A stretch of DNA of 64,000 nucleotides from Hypoxylon rubiginosum (lineage: Eukaryota; Ascomycota; Sordariomycetes; Xylariales; Hypoxylaceae): NCBI GenBank assembly GCA_902806565.1, contig CADCXA010000053.1, positions 310,001-374,000 of the forward strand, written 5' to 3'. The notes below the pieces were generated by a model. The model worked only from the letters and a program-made list of their open reading frames with translations. It had not been told where the DNA came from and made no database searches. Of the stretch, positions 47,501-59,093 are shown one piece after another (within the stretch, counting starts at the first letter, position 1; every line of letters starts with the position of its first letter). Both the position numbers and the translations under genes were made by a program.

Positions 47501-48863
47501 TTTAAAAAATCTTTACGGCTTTAAAATTTTATTATACTAATAGTTTAGAATATTAAGGATATTAAAATAAATAAATCTTATAGTTTTAAAAATGTAATAT
47601 TAATCTCCTTTTATTTTAAATTTATTATATAATGTAAATTCTCTAGTTTTTTAATATTTAAAAATATAATATTAATATTTTAAAATTTAAAAAAAATGTT
47701 ATTTAAAAGGTATTAAAGGTTTAATAATAAGGATGGTTGGATTTATAAGCTAAATAAGACCTGTAAGTTAAATGTAATTAAAAAGTTAAAATATATTTAA
47801 ATTAAATGTTATTTTTTTTTATATAAATTTTATATTATTATTAATAAATGGTTTTTTTTTAAAGTTATATATATAACTAGATAATTTAAATATACTAATA
47901 AATATATTATAAATTAATTTAATATAAATATATTATAAAAAAATATTAAAAATAAATTTAATAATAGTTTTAATATTAATATTATAAAGTTTAAAATATA
48001 TTTAATTATTTATATTTTCTTTATAGTTATATATAATAATAATTTAACTTAATATTATTTAATATTTATATAATATAAGTTATAATATTTAAAATAAAAT
48101 ATATAATATTATTATCCTTATTATTATATTATTATTTTATTATTATATATTTACTTAAAAATTATTTTTATTTTAAGTAAATATATATTAATTCTTATAA
48201 TTAAAATCTATTTTATATAATAATATATAAAAATATATAAACCTTATAACCTTATTATTATTTAAGATTACTAGTTTTAAAAAAGTTTAAATATATATAA
48301 ATTTTATAACCTTATTATTATTTTATATAATTATAACTAAATAAAAATAAAATTAATTATTTTAAAATATTCTAAATAATAAATTTATATTAATTAAATA
48401 TAAAAATTTATAAAATTTAATTAACTATATTATTAAATTTTTATTAAAAGGTAATAATAACTTTAAAAAAATAATAAAATAAAACTAAAATTTTAATTAT
48501 ATAAATAAATTATAAAAGCTTTTTTCTCTTAATATTTTAATTAGTAACTATAAAATTCTTATTTTTACTTAAAATTAAAAAATAAAAATTAAAAAAAAAT
48601 ATCACTTAATATTTTAAAAATTTTAACTATGGTTTTAACATTATTAAAACAATAAGATAAAAATTATTAAAATATTTAATATTATTTTTCTTTTAAGCTT
48701 ATTATAAATAAAAACACTAATAAATTTATAGATTATTTATAAATATATTTTTACTATTTATATTATATTAAATATATATTAAATAATATATTATTATATA
48801 ATTTTTTAAATAAATATTTTATATTATTAATATAATAATAAAAAAGTTTACCGTAGTTACGTA

Positions 48864-49290
48864 TATTAATATCCTAATAATTTAAATTAATAACTTATTA
48901 TAATTAAAATTCCTTATTTTAATAATATTTAGTTTTATGTTTTAACCTAGGATTTTAAAATATATTTTTAAGATATATATAATTATATATTATATTAATA
49001 ATAAAAAAACTTATTATAATTATATATATTAATATTCTAATAATTTAAATTAATAACTTGTTATAATTAAAGTTTTTTATTTTAATAATATCTAGTTTTA
49101 TATTTTAATTTAAGATTTTAATATATATTTTTAAAATATATATAGTTATATATCGTGTTAATAATAAAAAAGCTTATTATAATTATATATATTAACAATT
49201 TAAATTTATAACTTATTACAGTTAAAAATTCTTTTTTTAACTATAATTAATTTCATGTTTTATTATAAAAATTTAAAATATAAATAAATA
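48864..49290. repeat. 163-bp tandem repeat, two full copies and one partial
   Basis: Copies start at 48864, 49027 and 49190, each beginning TATTAA. The two full copies align along their whole length with mostly C/T and G/A differences (for example ATATCC versus ATATTC, CCTAGGA versus TTTAAGA). The third copy decays after about 100 bp. Confidence 0.85.
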
Positions 49291-52200
49291 TTATTTTTCT
49301 TATTTTATTTTAAACGTTTATTTTATTTAAAGTATTATTTTTATTATAAGATTTTTTAATTTATATAATATAATAATGGATATGGTTTTTAGTTTTAATT
49401 TTTATAAGTAAAAACTTTAAATATAATAAAATTAACAAAGTTTTTTTATATTATTTATATAATTAATATAATTATTAAGTTTAATTTTTATATTTTAATA
49501 ATAATTATTTTAAATATAATAAAATAATAAAAAAAATTTTATTTTTTATATAATATGGTTATTAATACCTACCTTTTATATAAAACTTAATATATTTTTA
49601 TTTTAATTAATAATTTAATTTTTTATTAATTTATATTAAATATAACTTTTTTTCTTTTATATTTAAACTTATTCCTTTTTTTTTTATTATTTTTAATTTT
49701 TATTATTATATTTATATTTATAATTTTAATAAAATTAAATTTAAAATAAGGTTCTTATTATATTAGTTTAAATTTTATTATTATATTTTTTATTATAATA
49801 TATTTAGTTAAAAAAATTAAAAAAAACAAATAATTTATTAGGTTTAGTAACTTAGTTTTAAATTTTAATGTGGCGATACGTTTAAGATTTATTACGGATG
49901 TTATTAATTTATAATATTATTTTTAAAATATATATATTTTAATGTTAATTTATATATAAAACTTAAAAAAATATATTATAAATAAAAAAAATATTATTAT
50001 AATTACTAGAACTTTTATTTTTTAAACGTTTTAAACTAAGTTTTTAAACAATAGTTTAACATAAAATAGTCTTTTAATTATTTTATTATTAAATATTTTA
50101 ATATAAATATTTTATTATTAAAATGGTATTTATTTAACTAACTATTATTTATAATATATAAAATATTAATTTATAAAATTTTAATGATTTTACTTTAATG
50201 TTAAAATAAGTACCTTGCTTATTTTATAGTTAAGTTTATTTTATTATAAATATATTAAGGTTTATTTTAAATATTAAACTTATTTATAAGTTAAGTTTTT
50301 ATAATATTTAAATGAAAATATAATATTATTTAAATTATAAAAATAATAATAAATTTATAAGTTATTTAAAAAAAAAGGCTTACTTAATATATGTTTTTTT
50401 ATTTTTTAATAAATTAACATATAAATGTTATAAATAAATATTAGTAAATAACTTAGTTAAATTAACTATTAATATATATATTTATTATATTAAAAAAATA
50501 TTTAGTTAATTAAAAAAGGATTTTATTATATTAATAAAATATAATAAAAAAATGTTATTAAATTAATTTCTAGTTTTAATTATAATATTAAATAAATTAT
50601 ATTAATTAGTTATAATAATAAAAACAAATTAAATAAATATATTATTATTTATAAAAGCTATTAATATAAAATTAAAATTATAATAAAAGTTATTACTTTT
50701 TATTAAAAAATTTATAATAGTTATAAAAACAACGTAAAAAACGCTAAAAATAAATCTTATTTAATTAAAAAATAAGTTTATAATAACTTTAAAAATAATA
50801 TAAAAAATATTAATAATAAATCTTATTTAATTAAATAACATTAAATTAAATAAAAACGTTTTTAATTATTTATTATTTTTACTTTAAAATATTCTTAAAA
50901 AAAAAATAACTACAGTTAATATAAAAACGGTTAAAATAAAAAAAAATATTATTAATAATATAAATAAATGTAAATTTTTATCCGCGTTAATTTAAACTAA
51001 TAATTATTTTATTATATATATTAAATAAAACTTAAATTAAGAATAATAAAACGTATATATAAAAACTATAAAATGGTATAAAATGTTATTAATAATAAAA
51101 ATAAAAATATAAATAAAACTTAAAATTATTAATTTTTTTTTTATATTATAAAAACGTTTTAATATAATTATTATTAATAATATTATTTAATATAATTATT
51201 ATTAATAACATTATTTAATATAATTATTATTAATATTTTTAAAAAAAGTTTATTAAAAATAACTTAAATTTATAAATAAATTAAATAATATTATATACTT
51301 TTTTTTTTTTATTAATATAAAAGTTTTTTTAAATATAAGTATTTAAATATTTAAATGTTAAATAAAATAAATAAAGTGGTTAATAAATAAAAATATTTAA
51401 ATTTAATATATATAAGTTATTAATTAAAAACTTATTTTAAATAAATTAAATATTACTTATAAAACTAAATAATATATTATTTATTTTTATAACTTTTTTT
51501 TTAAATATATATAAATATATTAACTTATATTTTATTATAACTTAAAAAACTTTTAAAAATTAAAAGTATTTTAAACTTATTTAATTTTTAATAGGTGTAA
51601 AATAAATAAAAATTTTTAAACATATTAATTTTTATTATTTAATTTATTTAAAAGTTTTACTATTATTTATAATTTATATAATAGATAATAAAAACGTGTA
51701 TTATAATATATTATATTATATTTATTATATTATAACTAGAAATTATTAATATAAAAATAAAAGAAAATAATTAAATTTTAATTATTTATTTTTTTTTTTA
51801 ACTTTTAATTTAAATACTTATATTATTATATTAATTAATAATATTTTATACGATGTTTAATATTAGTTTTAAGTTTTAATAATTATAATAAATTTTTATA
51901 TTAATATTATTAATAATATTTTTACTGGTTTTTAATATAATATAAGCTTATATTTAATTATTTTAAACTTTATATATTAAAACTTTTTTAAATATATTTT
52001 TAAGCTTTAAAAAAAAGTGCTGATTTTATTTATTAACTTAACTTTTAATAAATAATATAATTAATATATAAATAAACTTTTAATTTTAATTATAACTAAA
52101 TAAATTATTAGTGATTTTATAATAAATTAAAAATTAACGATAATTTATAATAAAGTTTATTATATTATTAAATTTATTTAAATTTTAAAATTAAATTATA

Positions 52201-53577
52201 TTATTTTATAAATTATTAATTAATAGTTTAATAAAAACCATATATGTTTATTTTAAAATAATACTTTAAAAAAAAAAAATAATAAAGCGATTAATGATTT
52301 TTTAAATATTGTTTTTATTTATTAAAATCTATATAAATTTTATAATAATTATTATATTGTTTTTTTTTTATTATTAAAATATAATAATCCTTATATTTAT
52401 AGGTTAGTTTTTTATATATTTTAAAAGGTTAATAAGTTTTTTAATATCACACTAAAAATATATAAGCTTTTTTATAACAATTTATATTTTTTTTTTATTA
52501 AAATTTTTTTTAAATATTTTTTTACTTAATTTATATAATTTGTTTTTTATTTAAAATTAATATTAATTATAAAATAAAAAAAAGAATTTTTCGAGTTTTA
52601 AGTTTTTAAGTTTATTTTAATAAAAGGTTGTTAAATATTTATAGAAAAAATAAAACTAAATAAATAAAAAAAAAAACCAAAAATTAATTTAATAACCAGT
52701 AAAAAATAAAACTATAAAAAAATAAATAATATTAAAATATATTTAAATAAATTAATAATTAATTTAAATTATAATATTAACTTTAATATATTTAATTAAA
52801 CATTTATTAATTTAAAATTTTATAAATAATTTTTTAATATTTATAATAATTTAAATAAATATAATAATAATAATAAAAATAAGTTTAATAATATATATTT
52901 TTTAAAACGCTTTTAATTTTTATCTACTAATAATATTATTAAAAAAAATATTTAAAATAATAATTTACTATATTATAATTAATAAATTTTATTATTAAAT
53001 AACGATATAAATTTAATATTATTTTAATTTTACTTTTTTATAATATATTTAATAAAAATTAATAAACCGGTTTTTTTTTTAAATATAAATATTAATTTTA
53101 TATTTTTATTATTTTAATTTATAAATAATATTAAAAGTAATAATATAAATATTATAAATCGCGATAAAAAAAATCATCTAAAAAAATTAATTACTAATAT
53201 TTTTAATAAAATAATAATATAATTTTTTTAATAAATAGTTTCGTTAAATTTAATTATATTTTTTTATTTTAATTTTTTTAATTTATTTTTATTTTAATTA
53301 AACACTTTTTTATAGTTAAAAAAATAAATTAAAATAATAAGTTAAATTATTAATTTAAGTTTTTTAAAATAGTTTAGTTTTTTTTAATTAAAAAATTATA
53401 AATTTAAAACTTAAATTTATTATATTATTTTAATATAAAAGGTTTTATATTTATAAAAATTATTATATTATGTTTTTTTTTATAAAAAGTTTATCGCTTA
53501 AATAGGAAAGTAAAGTTATGACCACCTTCTAGCCTGTGTATTAAAAAAAAAAAAAACGATAACTAATTAAAATAAAA

Positions 53578-53763
53578 CCTAGGCGCCGCCGCTTGCGACG
53601 CAGCGTTTAGGTAAAGTGGAAAAAGGTAAAAGGTCCGGGGGAAGGAGGGGAAGGCAGGGCCCCCCCTCCCCCTGGGACGGAAAAATAATTTGCCAATTTA
53701 CCAAGTTGTTTATAGGCTGCAACCAAGGATTATATAAACGAGGGCTATTATATACCGCCTAGG
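53578..53763. mobile_element. Small GC-rich island inside the AT-rich block, possible late insertion
   Basis: About 186 bp with normal to high G+C sits within DNA of very low G+C. It keeps CpA/TpG sites (GCAGCG, GGCAGGG, TTGCCAA, CTGCAACC) that the surroundings have lost. It contains a GGGGGAAGGAGGGG purine run and a run of seven C near 53670. CCTAGGCG at its left end recurs inverted at its right end (CGCCTAGG), and the flanking AAAAC/GTTTT also mirror each other loosely. No coding sequence is present. This could be a small non-autonomous element, a solo repeat remnant that escaped RIP, or an assembly join. Confidence 0.45.
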
Positions 53764-54675
53764 CCGGTGTTTTACATAAAAGAAAAAAAAATACCATATA
53801 ATATAATATATAATTAAATTATAAATTAAATATAAAAAAATTCCCTTTTTTATATTTTATTATATAATATTATAATTATTATAAAATAACCTTTATTATT
53901 AATTTTATTTAAAAAATATTATTATTATAAATTTTAAAAAAATTATTATAAAAAATTCCTAGTAAATTTTTTATTATATATTTTTATATTATATTAATTT
54001 TATATTATATTTAAATTAAATAATAAATAATTAAAGTTTTTATTATATTTATTTAATTAGTTAAATTTATTTGGTTTTTTAATTAAATATATTTATTTTA
54101 ATAGATTTTATTACTTATTATTAATTATTTAAATTTTTATTTTTAATTTTAATTTTTTAATTATTAATTTAAAAATATATATAAAAAAATATAATTTAAA
54201 TTAAAAATTTTATATAATTAAAAAAATTTTAATAATATTAATTATTAATTAATATAAAACTTAATAATATAAAATTAATAAATTATTTAAATTTAAATTA
54301 AATAAAAATTTTAAATAAAAAAATATATTTAATATATAATAATAACTTAATAATTATTTTATTAAATTTAAATTTAGTAATTTTTTTAAAAAAATTATAT
54401 AAATTTTATATAAATAAAATCTTAATTTAATTTAAATATAAAATAATTTAAAAATTAAATTTATAATTTAATTAATTAAACTTTTAATAATATAATAATA
54501 AATTAATTTATTTATATATAATTATTTTTATAATTTTTATAATTTATATAGCTTTTATAAAAACCTTAAATTTAAGTTTATATAAAAATATTTTTTTTAT
54601 AATTTGTAAACTATTCTTTTAAATAAATATTAATAACCTAAATTTAATTAACCCCCGTATGCTATTATGCCTTAT

Positions 54676-54806
54676 AAAAAAATTCCACGGCCGGCGAAGT
54701 GAACCCCGGAAAAAAAAGCCACGTATCTGAGCTACGGCCCTCCGTAAACTCCGGGGAGCTCGGATACGTGGCTTTTTTTTTCGGGGCGGCCGTGGAATTT
54801 TATTTT
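54676..54806. mobile_element. Long hairpin (foldback/MITE-like) element at the right edge of the AT-rich block
   Basis: Left arm 54676-54733 and right arm 54757-54806 are nearly perfect inverted copies. AAATTCCACGGCCG pairs with CGGCCGTGGAATTT. AAAAAAAAGCCACGTATCTG pairs with CGGATACGTGGCTTTTTTTT, with one G-T type mismatch. The left arm has about ten extra bases (GCGAAGTGAA) that bulge out. The loop is about 23 bases. The element is intact and G+C-rich in its core although it borders the RIP-like block, so it probably arrived later or is too short to be a RIP target. It encodes no protein. Confidence 0.75.
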
Positions 54807-54829
54807 TATTCGCCCCTATTAATATCATT

Positions 54830-55423
54830 GTTTTCCAACCAGACTATGGCTACTTATATGCAGACTATGAACAACAGTCCTAGAGGCTTGACGTATAAGA
54901 GACAAGTATACTCCGGCCCCTGAAATCCTTCGTTTCCCAGTTCTCCCATGAACACCATAGAGCAGTATAGCGCCTACGGGACCGGCATATCAGTGATATC
55001 ACCAACAACGACTAGCATAGTTCACGAGCGCTAGGGTTCTGAGTGTTATATAAATTTGTTGAATGGATTAAAGGAAGTGGAAAAAGATACTAATCACCAA
55101 CAAACCTTGGATCATGTGGCCTTACTGTAAGGATTCTCTCGAAGACGTGCTGCATAATTGTCCAATTAATACCGAGCGGGGTGTTGTCATTGGTCGATTG
55201 GCCGGTTGTTGGTGGATAGAAGGGGATCAATCTAGTATTACCTCCGGCTAGGCTGCCTGGCACTCACAAATGAAACAATCATTTACGACACCCTTCTTCT
55301 TAAAGCTCTCATTTCTATATATCAATCTTGACTTTCTCTACTAACCTTCAGACAGCCCGCATTACACCCGACCTTGATATCCTCCACGTCTATTTCTCTT
55401 TTCCTCCCTTACCTTTCCAGACC
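54830..55423. promoter_or_regulatory. Upstream region of the kinase-like gene
   Basis: About 590 bp of ordinary composition. A TATATAAA word occurs near 55049. CTTTACCTTTCCAG immediately before ACCATGG (55424) could be the acceptor of a leader intron. Confidence 0.4.
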
Positions 55424-56354
55424 ATGGCAACTATAGACGATGATGTTAGCCCTCCTCATGACATTCAAGCGTTCACCGATCTCGACGGCGCGACGGGAGT
55501 GCATAACGAGGGTGAGCCGGATGGCGTATATACTACTTTCTGGAAGTTCTATCGGAATGGAGAGGCATATTTCGCGCAAATATTCAAGCCTAGGCCCGAT
55601 GTCAACATTACAGAGGTAAAAGAAGCGATGCGAAGAATCCCGGACGCGGATATTTACCCAGAGATACCTGAAGGAGTCAGCCTCAAGGAAATGACAACAA
55701 CCGAAAAGCCGGATAACGAGTTACACATCAAGAGACCTTCCCTTCTCACGTATGAGACCTCCGAACCCCGCGGGTGGATTCGTGACATTTTCTGTAAGTA
55801 TCTGGCACTAGCACTGGCATGCCGATTGTCTAGCGACTCTTTCTCGCAAAACACCCTGATTAACTCTGCTTGATATAGTGGGAGAGGCTCAGATCATGGA
55901 GCAAGTCTCGAGCATCCAGCACAAGAACATAATTCGGTACTATGGCTGCCTAAATAGAGATAGACGTCTAGCGGGAATCGTTCTGGAGCGTCACAAGTGC
56001 AGTCTCACGGATTTTTTCATGTGGCAAATGGACAAGGACAAGGATAAGAATGGCACTATAGACTCACAGCGCTTCATGGAGGAACTAGAGTCAGCAATCT
56101 CTCACCTGCACCAGGCCGGATTAGCGCACAATGACTTGAAACCAAGCAACATACTACTGGATAAAGATAATTTGCCAGTACTGATTGATTTTGGATCCTG
56201 TAGGCCGTTTGGTGCAAGGCTCATGGAAGGGGGGACGCCCGGCTGGCGCAACGATGAAAAACTAGTGATGTTTTCCGACAAGGAGCATGATCTTTTCGGC
56301 TTGGATAGGATTCGAGAGTGGTTGGCTGACCCTGACCGAGCATTAGATGGCTAG
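55424..56354 (+). CDS. Reduced protein-kinase-like protein
   Basis: Exon 1 is 55424-55793 and exon 2 is 55879-56354 (281 residues). The 85-bp intron (GTAAGT...GATATAG) restores DIFLGEAQIMEQVSSIQHKN. I chose the ATG in ACCATGGC; the frame is open from 55328. Kinase features are an alpha-C-like EAQIMEQVSSIQHKNIIRYYG, a hinge-like GIVLERHKCSLTDFF, the catalytic loop LAHNDLKPSNILLD (HRD reads HND) and the DFG motif VLIDFGSCRPFG, then GGTPGWRNDEK. There is no clear glycine loop. The chain ends soon after the activation segment (DKEHDLFGLDRIREWLADPD), so most of the C-lobe helices are missing. Similar short kinase-like proteins are, from memory, frequent in filamentous ascomycetes. Catalysis is possible because Asp and Lys of the loop remain, but is unproven. 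Confidence 0.75.
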
Positions 56355-56748
56355 CTAGAGAGCGAGGAAAAAGTGATGGTGCGATGATTATCTTCGATCC
56401 ATTTACTCTTATCATCATCTGATCCGAGGGCGAGAGCATATAAGGATGCGTGGAAGCACTTAATATTATCATCTGTTCTCCGTTATAAAAGATCACGTGC
56501 ATAATTCGAGGAGTCTTCTTCGCTGTGAGGTGGACCATAAGAGCTAAGTTCCATTTCGAGTGAGAAAATTTTGGCCGAAGGCGCGGATACGGATGACCGA
56601 GCTTCGGCGGAGTTTAGCGGCGCATCGCGAATGGTCCGTAACCCTTCCGCGAAAAGAACGATGAGTTGTCTCCCTCTTATAGCCGATACCAGACAAGTCA
56701 TCCATGCGGGTTTTTAGTTCTGCATACAACCATAACGTACTGTCCACT
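56355..56748. other. Intergenic between kinase-like gene and transcription factor
   Basis: About 390 bp between co-directional genes, holding the kinase-like 3' end and the regulator's promoter. No motif is assigned. Confidence 0.45.
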
Positions 56749-59093
56749 ATGTCTCCACCTACAGACTCGGCGGCGGGTGCCGAATTCGCGGCATCGCGCC
56801 AGGTCAGGAAAGGGACTCGTAGCTGCTGGGAATGTGAGTGATAGCGTACCTGCTATATGAGGCTGCTACCGGTGTTTGTTGACCTTAAATAGGTAAACGA
56901 CGAAAAGTACGGTGTGTGTTCCGATCAACGGCGGACGTCAAGTGTGTTCCCTGTGGGCGCCGAGGAACTTCCTGCCAGAGCCAGGAACATGAAGAGGTCC
57001 TTGTGACAACTTCGACGCTAGAAGAACGAGTAGCGCGTCTTGAATCCCTGGTCGGGACTTTAAATGAGAAGCGAGCTCCTCAAGATCAGCATGGCGACCT
57101 TCCGGCGAGAGGAGATCGGGATCTTGAGGCTTTTGCTAGTCCGCTCTCCGGAACAACAGTATTTAGCGAACCGCCGTATCTGCGCGACCATACCCAACCT
57201 ACTCCCATCTCGGGACGAAGAAGGCCTATCGTAGCTATACCATCTGTGCGGCACGGTCTACCTGTCTTCGCAGACCCTGACCAGATATCGGCTGCCTTGC
57301 ACGCAGAACTTCCTTCTAGGGAAGATATGGACGTCTTGATGGGAAATAAACGAGCCGTACCATTTTTAAGCATCTCGCACCACCCCGAATCGATGTTCAG
57401 TACTGAAACCGTCAAGGGCGAACAAGTATCGGCCTTTATTCTTCCTTCAGTAACCGACCATCCGGTCCTCCTAGCTAAGGCCTTACTTCAACTTGCTTTC
57501 TGTCTCGAACATGCCGCCTCCCATAAGATCACGACGGCGCTCAGCATCCCAACGCCATGGAAAGACACAGCCCTGCGCTGGTACGAGATTGCATCGCGGC
57601 TTGTCACCTCCAACGACGTGTTAATCGATTCAGTGGAAGGTCTTGAGTGCTTGCTCGTTGAGGGCACGTACCTCGCGAACACCGGGAACCTCCGCCGAGC
57701 GTGGCTGGTCTTCCGGAGGACGATGAGCTTGGCCTAGATGATTGGCGTCGATCGCGCCAGCAGCCCGCCAAACATAAAGGTGCTTGACAAGCGCACGCGC
57801 TTCTCCTGTCTCGTCATCTGGTCGCGATTGGTTTACATGGAACGCTACCTCTCGCTGCTTATCGGGATGCCATCGAGCACGACGGGCCCTTTCCTTAGCG
57901 CCGAGGACATGAATGACGGGCCGCTGACGGCGAGGATTGAAAAGGCACATGCGCTGATCTGCGGCAAGATAATTAAGCGAAATAGAATGATGATAGGGTC
58001 CGAAGCTATTCACCTCGATTTAGTAGCCATCGTCCGTGAGATTGACTTGGATCTGGAACGTATAGCAAGCAGCGTGCCATCTTCCTGGTGGCAGATACCG
58101 GTGCTTCGACAAGAGATGGGCGTTGGCGAGTGGCTCTCCACTGTCAACCATGCCCATTGCCAGATTATCCACAACAGCTTGATACTCCTGGCCCACTTGC
58201 CCAACCTACTAGGCGATGGCAATATCCCGCATATTCTTAATAGCAAGCTGGCGTGTATGCATGCTAGTCGCGAAATACTTCATCGTTATAGCACCCTCCG
58301 CTCTCACCTCAAGGCTGTCTTCTGTTGCCGTTTCGTAGACTACTGCGCCTTTAAGGCTGCTTTGGCATTGCTACTCGTTCATATCGACAGCGTGCGGAAG
58401 GAGAACCTGAGAGGCATCCTCGGACACCAAAGGGTGTCCGATCGAGCACTCGTAAGCGCGGTGCTGGAAGTCATGGACAACCTGTACCATGTCAGCCAAG
58501 ACCTGCTGTGCCGAGACGCGGTCGCCGTGACGAGAAGACTGCTTCACTTTGAGGAGCAGGCTTCGCGGGATGACGAGACTTTCAGTGTTCAGGATATGGA
58601 ATCGAGCGCCAATGGGGAGTCGACAAGTAGCGACGACACCTCCTTCCAGCTACAGATACCATATTTCGGTACCGTTAAGATCACCAAGGAGCGCCTCCGG
58701 GCTCCTCCGATCGAGTGGAGCAGGGAACACCGGGGAGCGGCTGTGGGGCCCACCATTCATATCTCCGAACCCCTTATTCAGGGGTCCCCGTTGGGGGCAA
58801 CACTTGCAGAGTCCACTCTCAGCCCGACATTGGCATTAAATACAAATCTAACTACCGTCACCAGGGGAGACACTCCATATCAGAACACGCGCACCAACGA
58901 ATGGACTGGTCAAGCAATGGTAGATCAGAGTGATTATATGAGTCCCCTGATTGATTTCCAGAATGTCACGTCAGAAGAGATAGAGATGGGTGATCAGTCG
59001 CTTTTCTTTGCTGGAGCAGATGAATGGGCATTTCAAGGCCTGGACTCTGCATTCTTCTCTAGTGTTATTGGTTCTGACATGCAAAACCTATGA
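56749..59093 (+). pseudogene. Zn2Cys6 transcription factor interrupted by one in-frame TAG
   Basis: Exon 1 is 56749-56833 and exon 2 is 56893-59093, with a 59-bp intron (GTGAGT...AATAG) after SCWE. The DNA-binding cluster is CX2CX6CX9CX2CX6C (Cys 26, 29, 36, 46, 49, 56: RSCWECKRRKVRC...CVPCGRRGTSC), followed by a coiled coil (TLEERVARLESLVGTLNEKR). The Fungal_trans-type middle domain contains GTYLANTGNLRRAWLVFRR. A TAG at 57735-57737 (codon 310) lies in that domain between RRTMSLA and MIGVDRASSPPNIKV. The same frame then stays open for 451 more codons to 59093. Read through, the product would be 761 residues. No other disruption is visible and no plausible intron removes the TAG without deleting conserved sequence. 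Either it is a young pseudogene, or the codon is edited or read through. Confidence 0.8.

Larger units (their letters stand above)
39289..54650. repeat. About 15 kb extremely AT-rich, stop-saturated block (RIP-like repeat graveyard)
   Basis: Composition drops abruptly after about 39290. In lines I counted, G+C was 2 of 60 (39361-39420) and 9 of 60 (44101-44160). No frame of 60 codons or more is open in any of six frames over about 15 kb. CpA and TpG are scarce relative to other C- or G-containing dinucleotides. Tandem repeat copies within the block differ mostly by C/T and G/A changes. This is what heavy repeat-induced point mutation of transposon DNA leaves. No original element can be named: no reverse transcriptase, transposase or long terminal repeat is readable. 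Confidence 0.9.

Noticed and set aside
39289..54650. Mitochondrial DNA insertion or a divergent AT-rich genome
   Set aside because: No long open frames, tRNAs or rRNA-like conserved blocks exist; CpA/TpG depletion and transition-biased repeats point to RIP.
39289..54650. Centromere
   Set aside because: It is possible but unsupported: the block is only about 15 kb and closely flanked by intact genes; chromatin data would be needed.
57650..57737. Intron that would remove the TAG in the transcription factor (GTACCT...CCTAG)
   Set aside because: It would delete the conserved YLANTGNLRRAWLVFRR segment, and the donor is weak.
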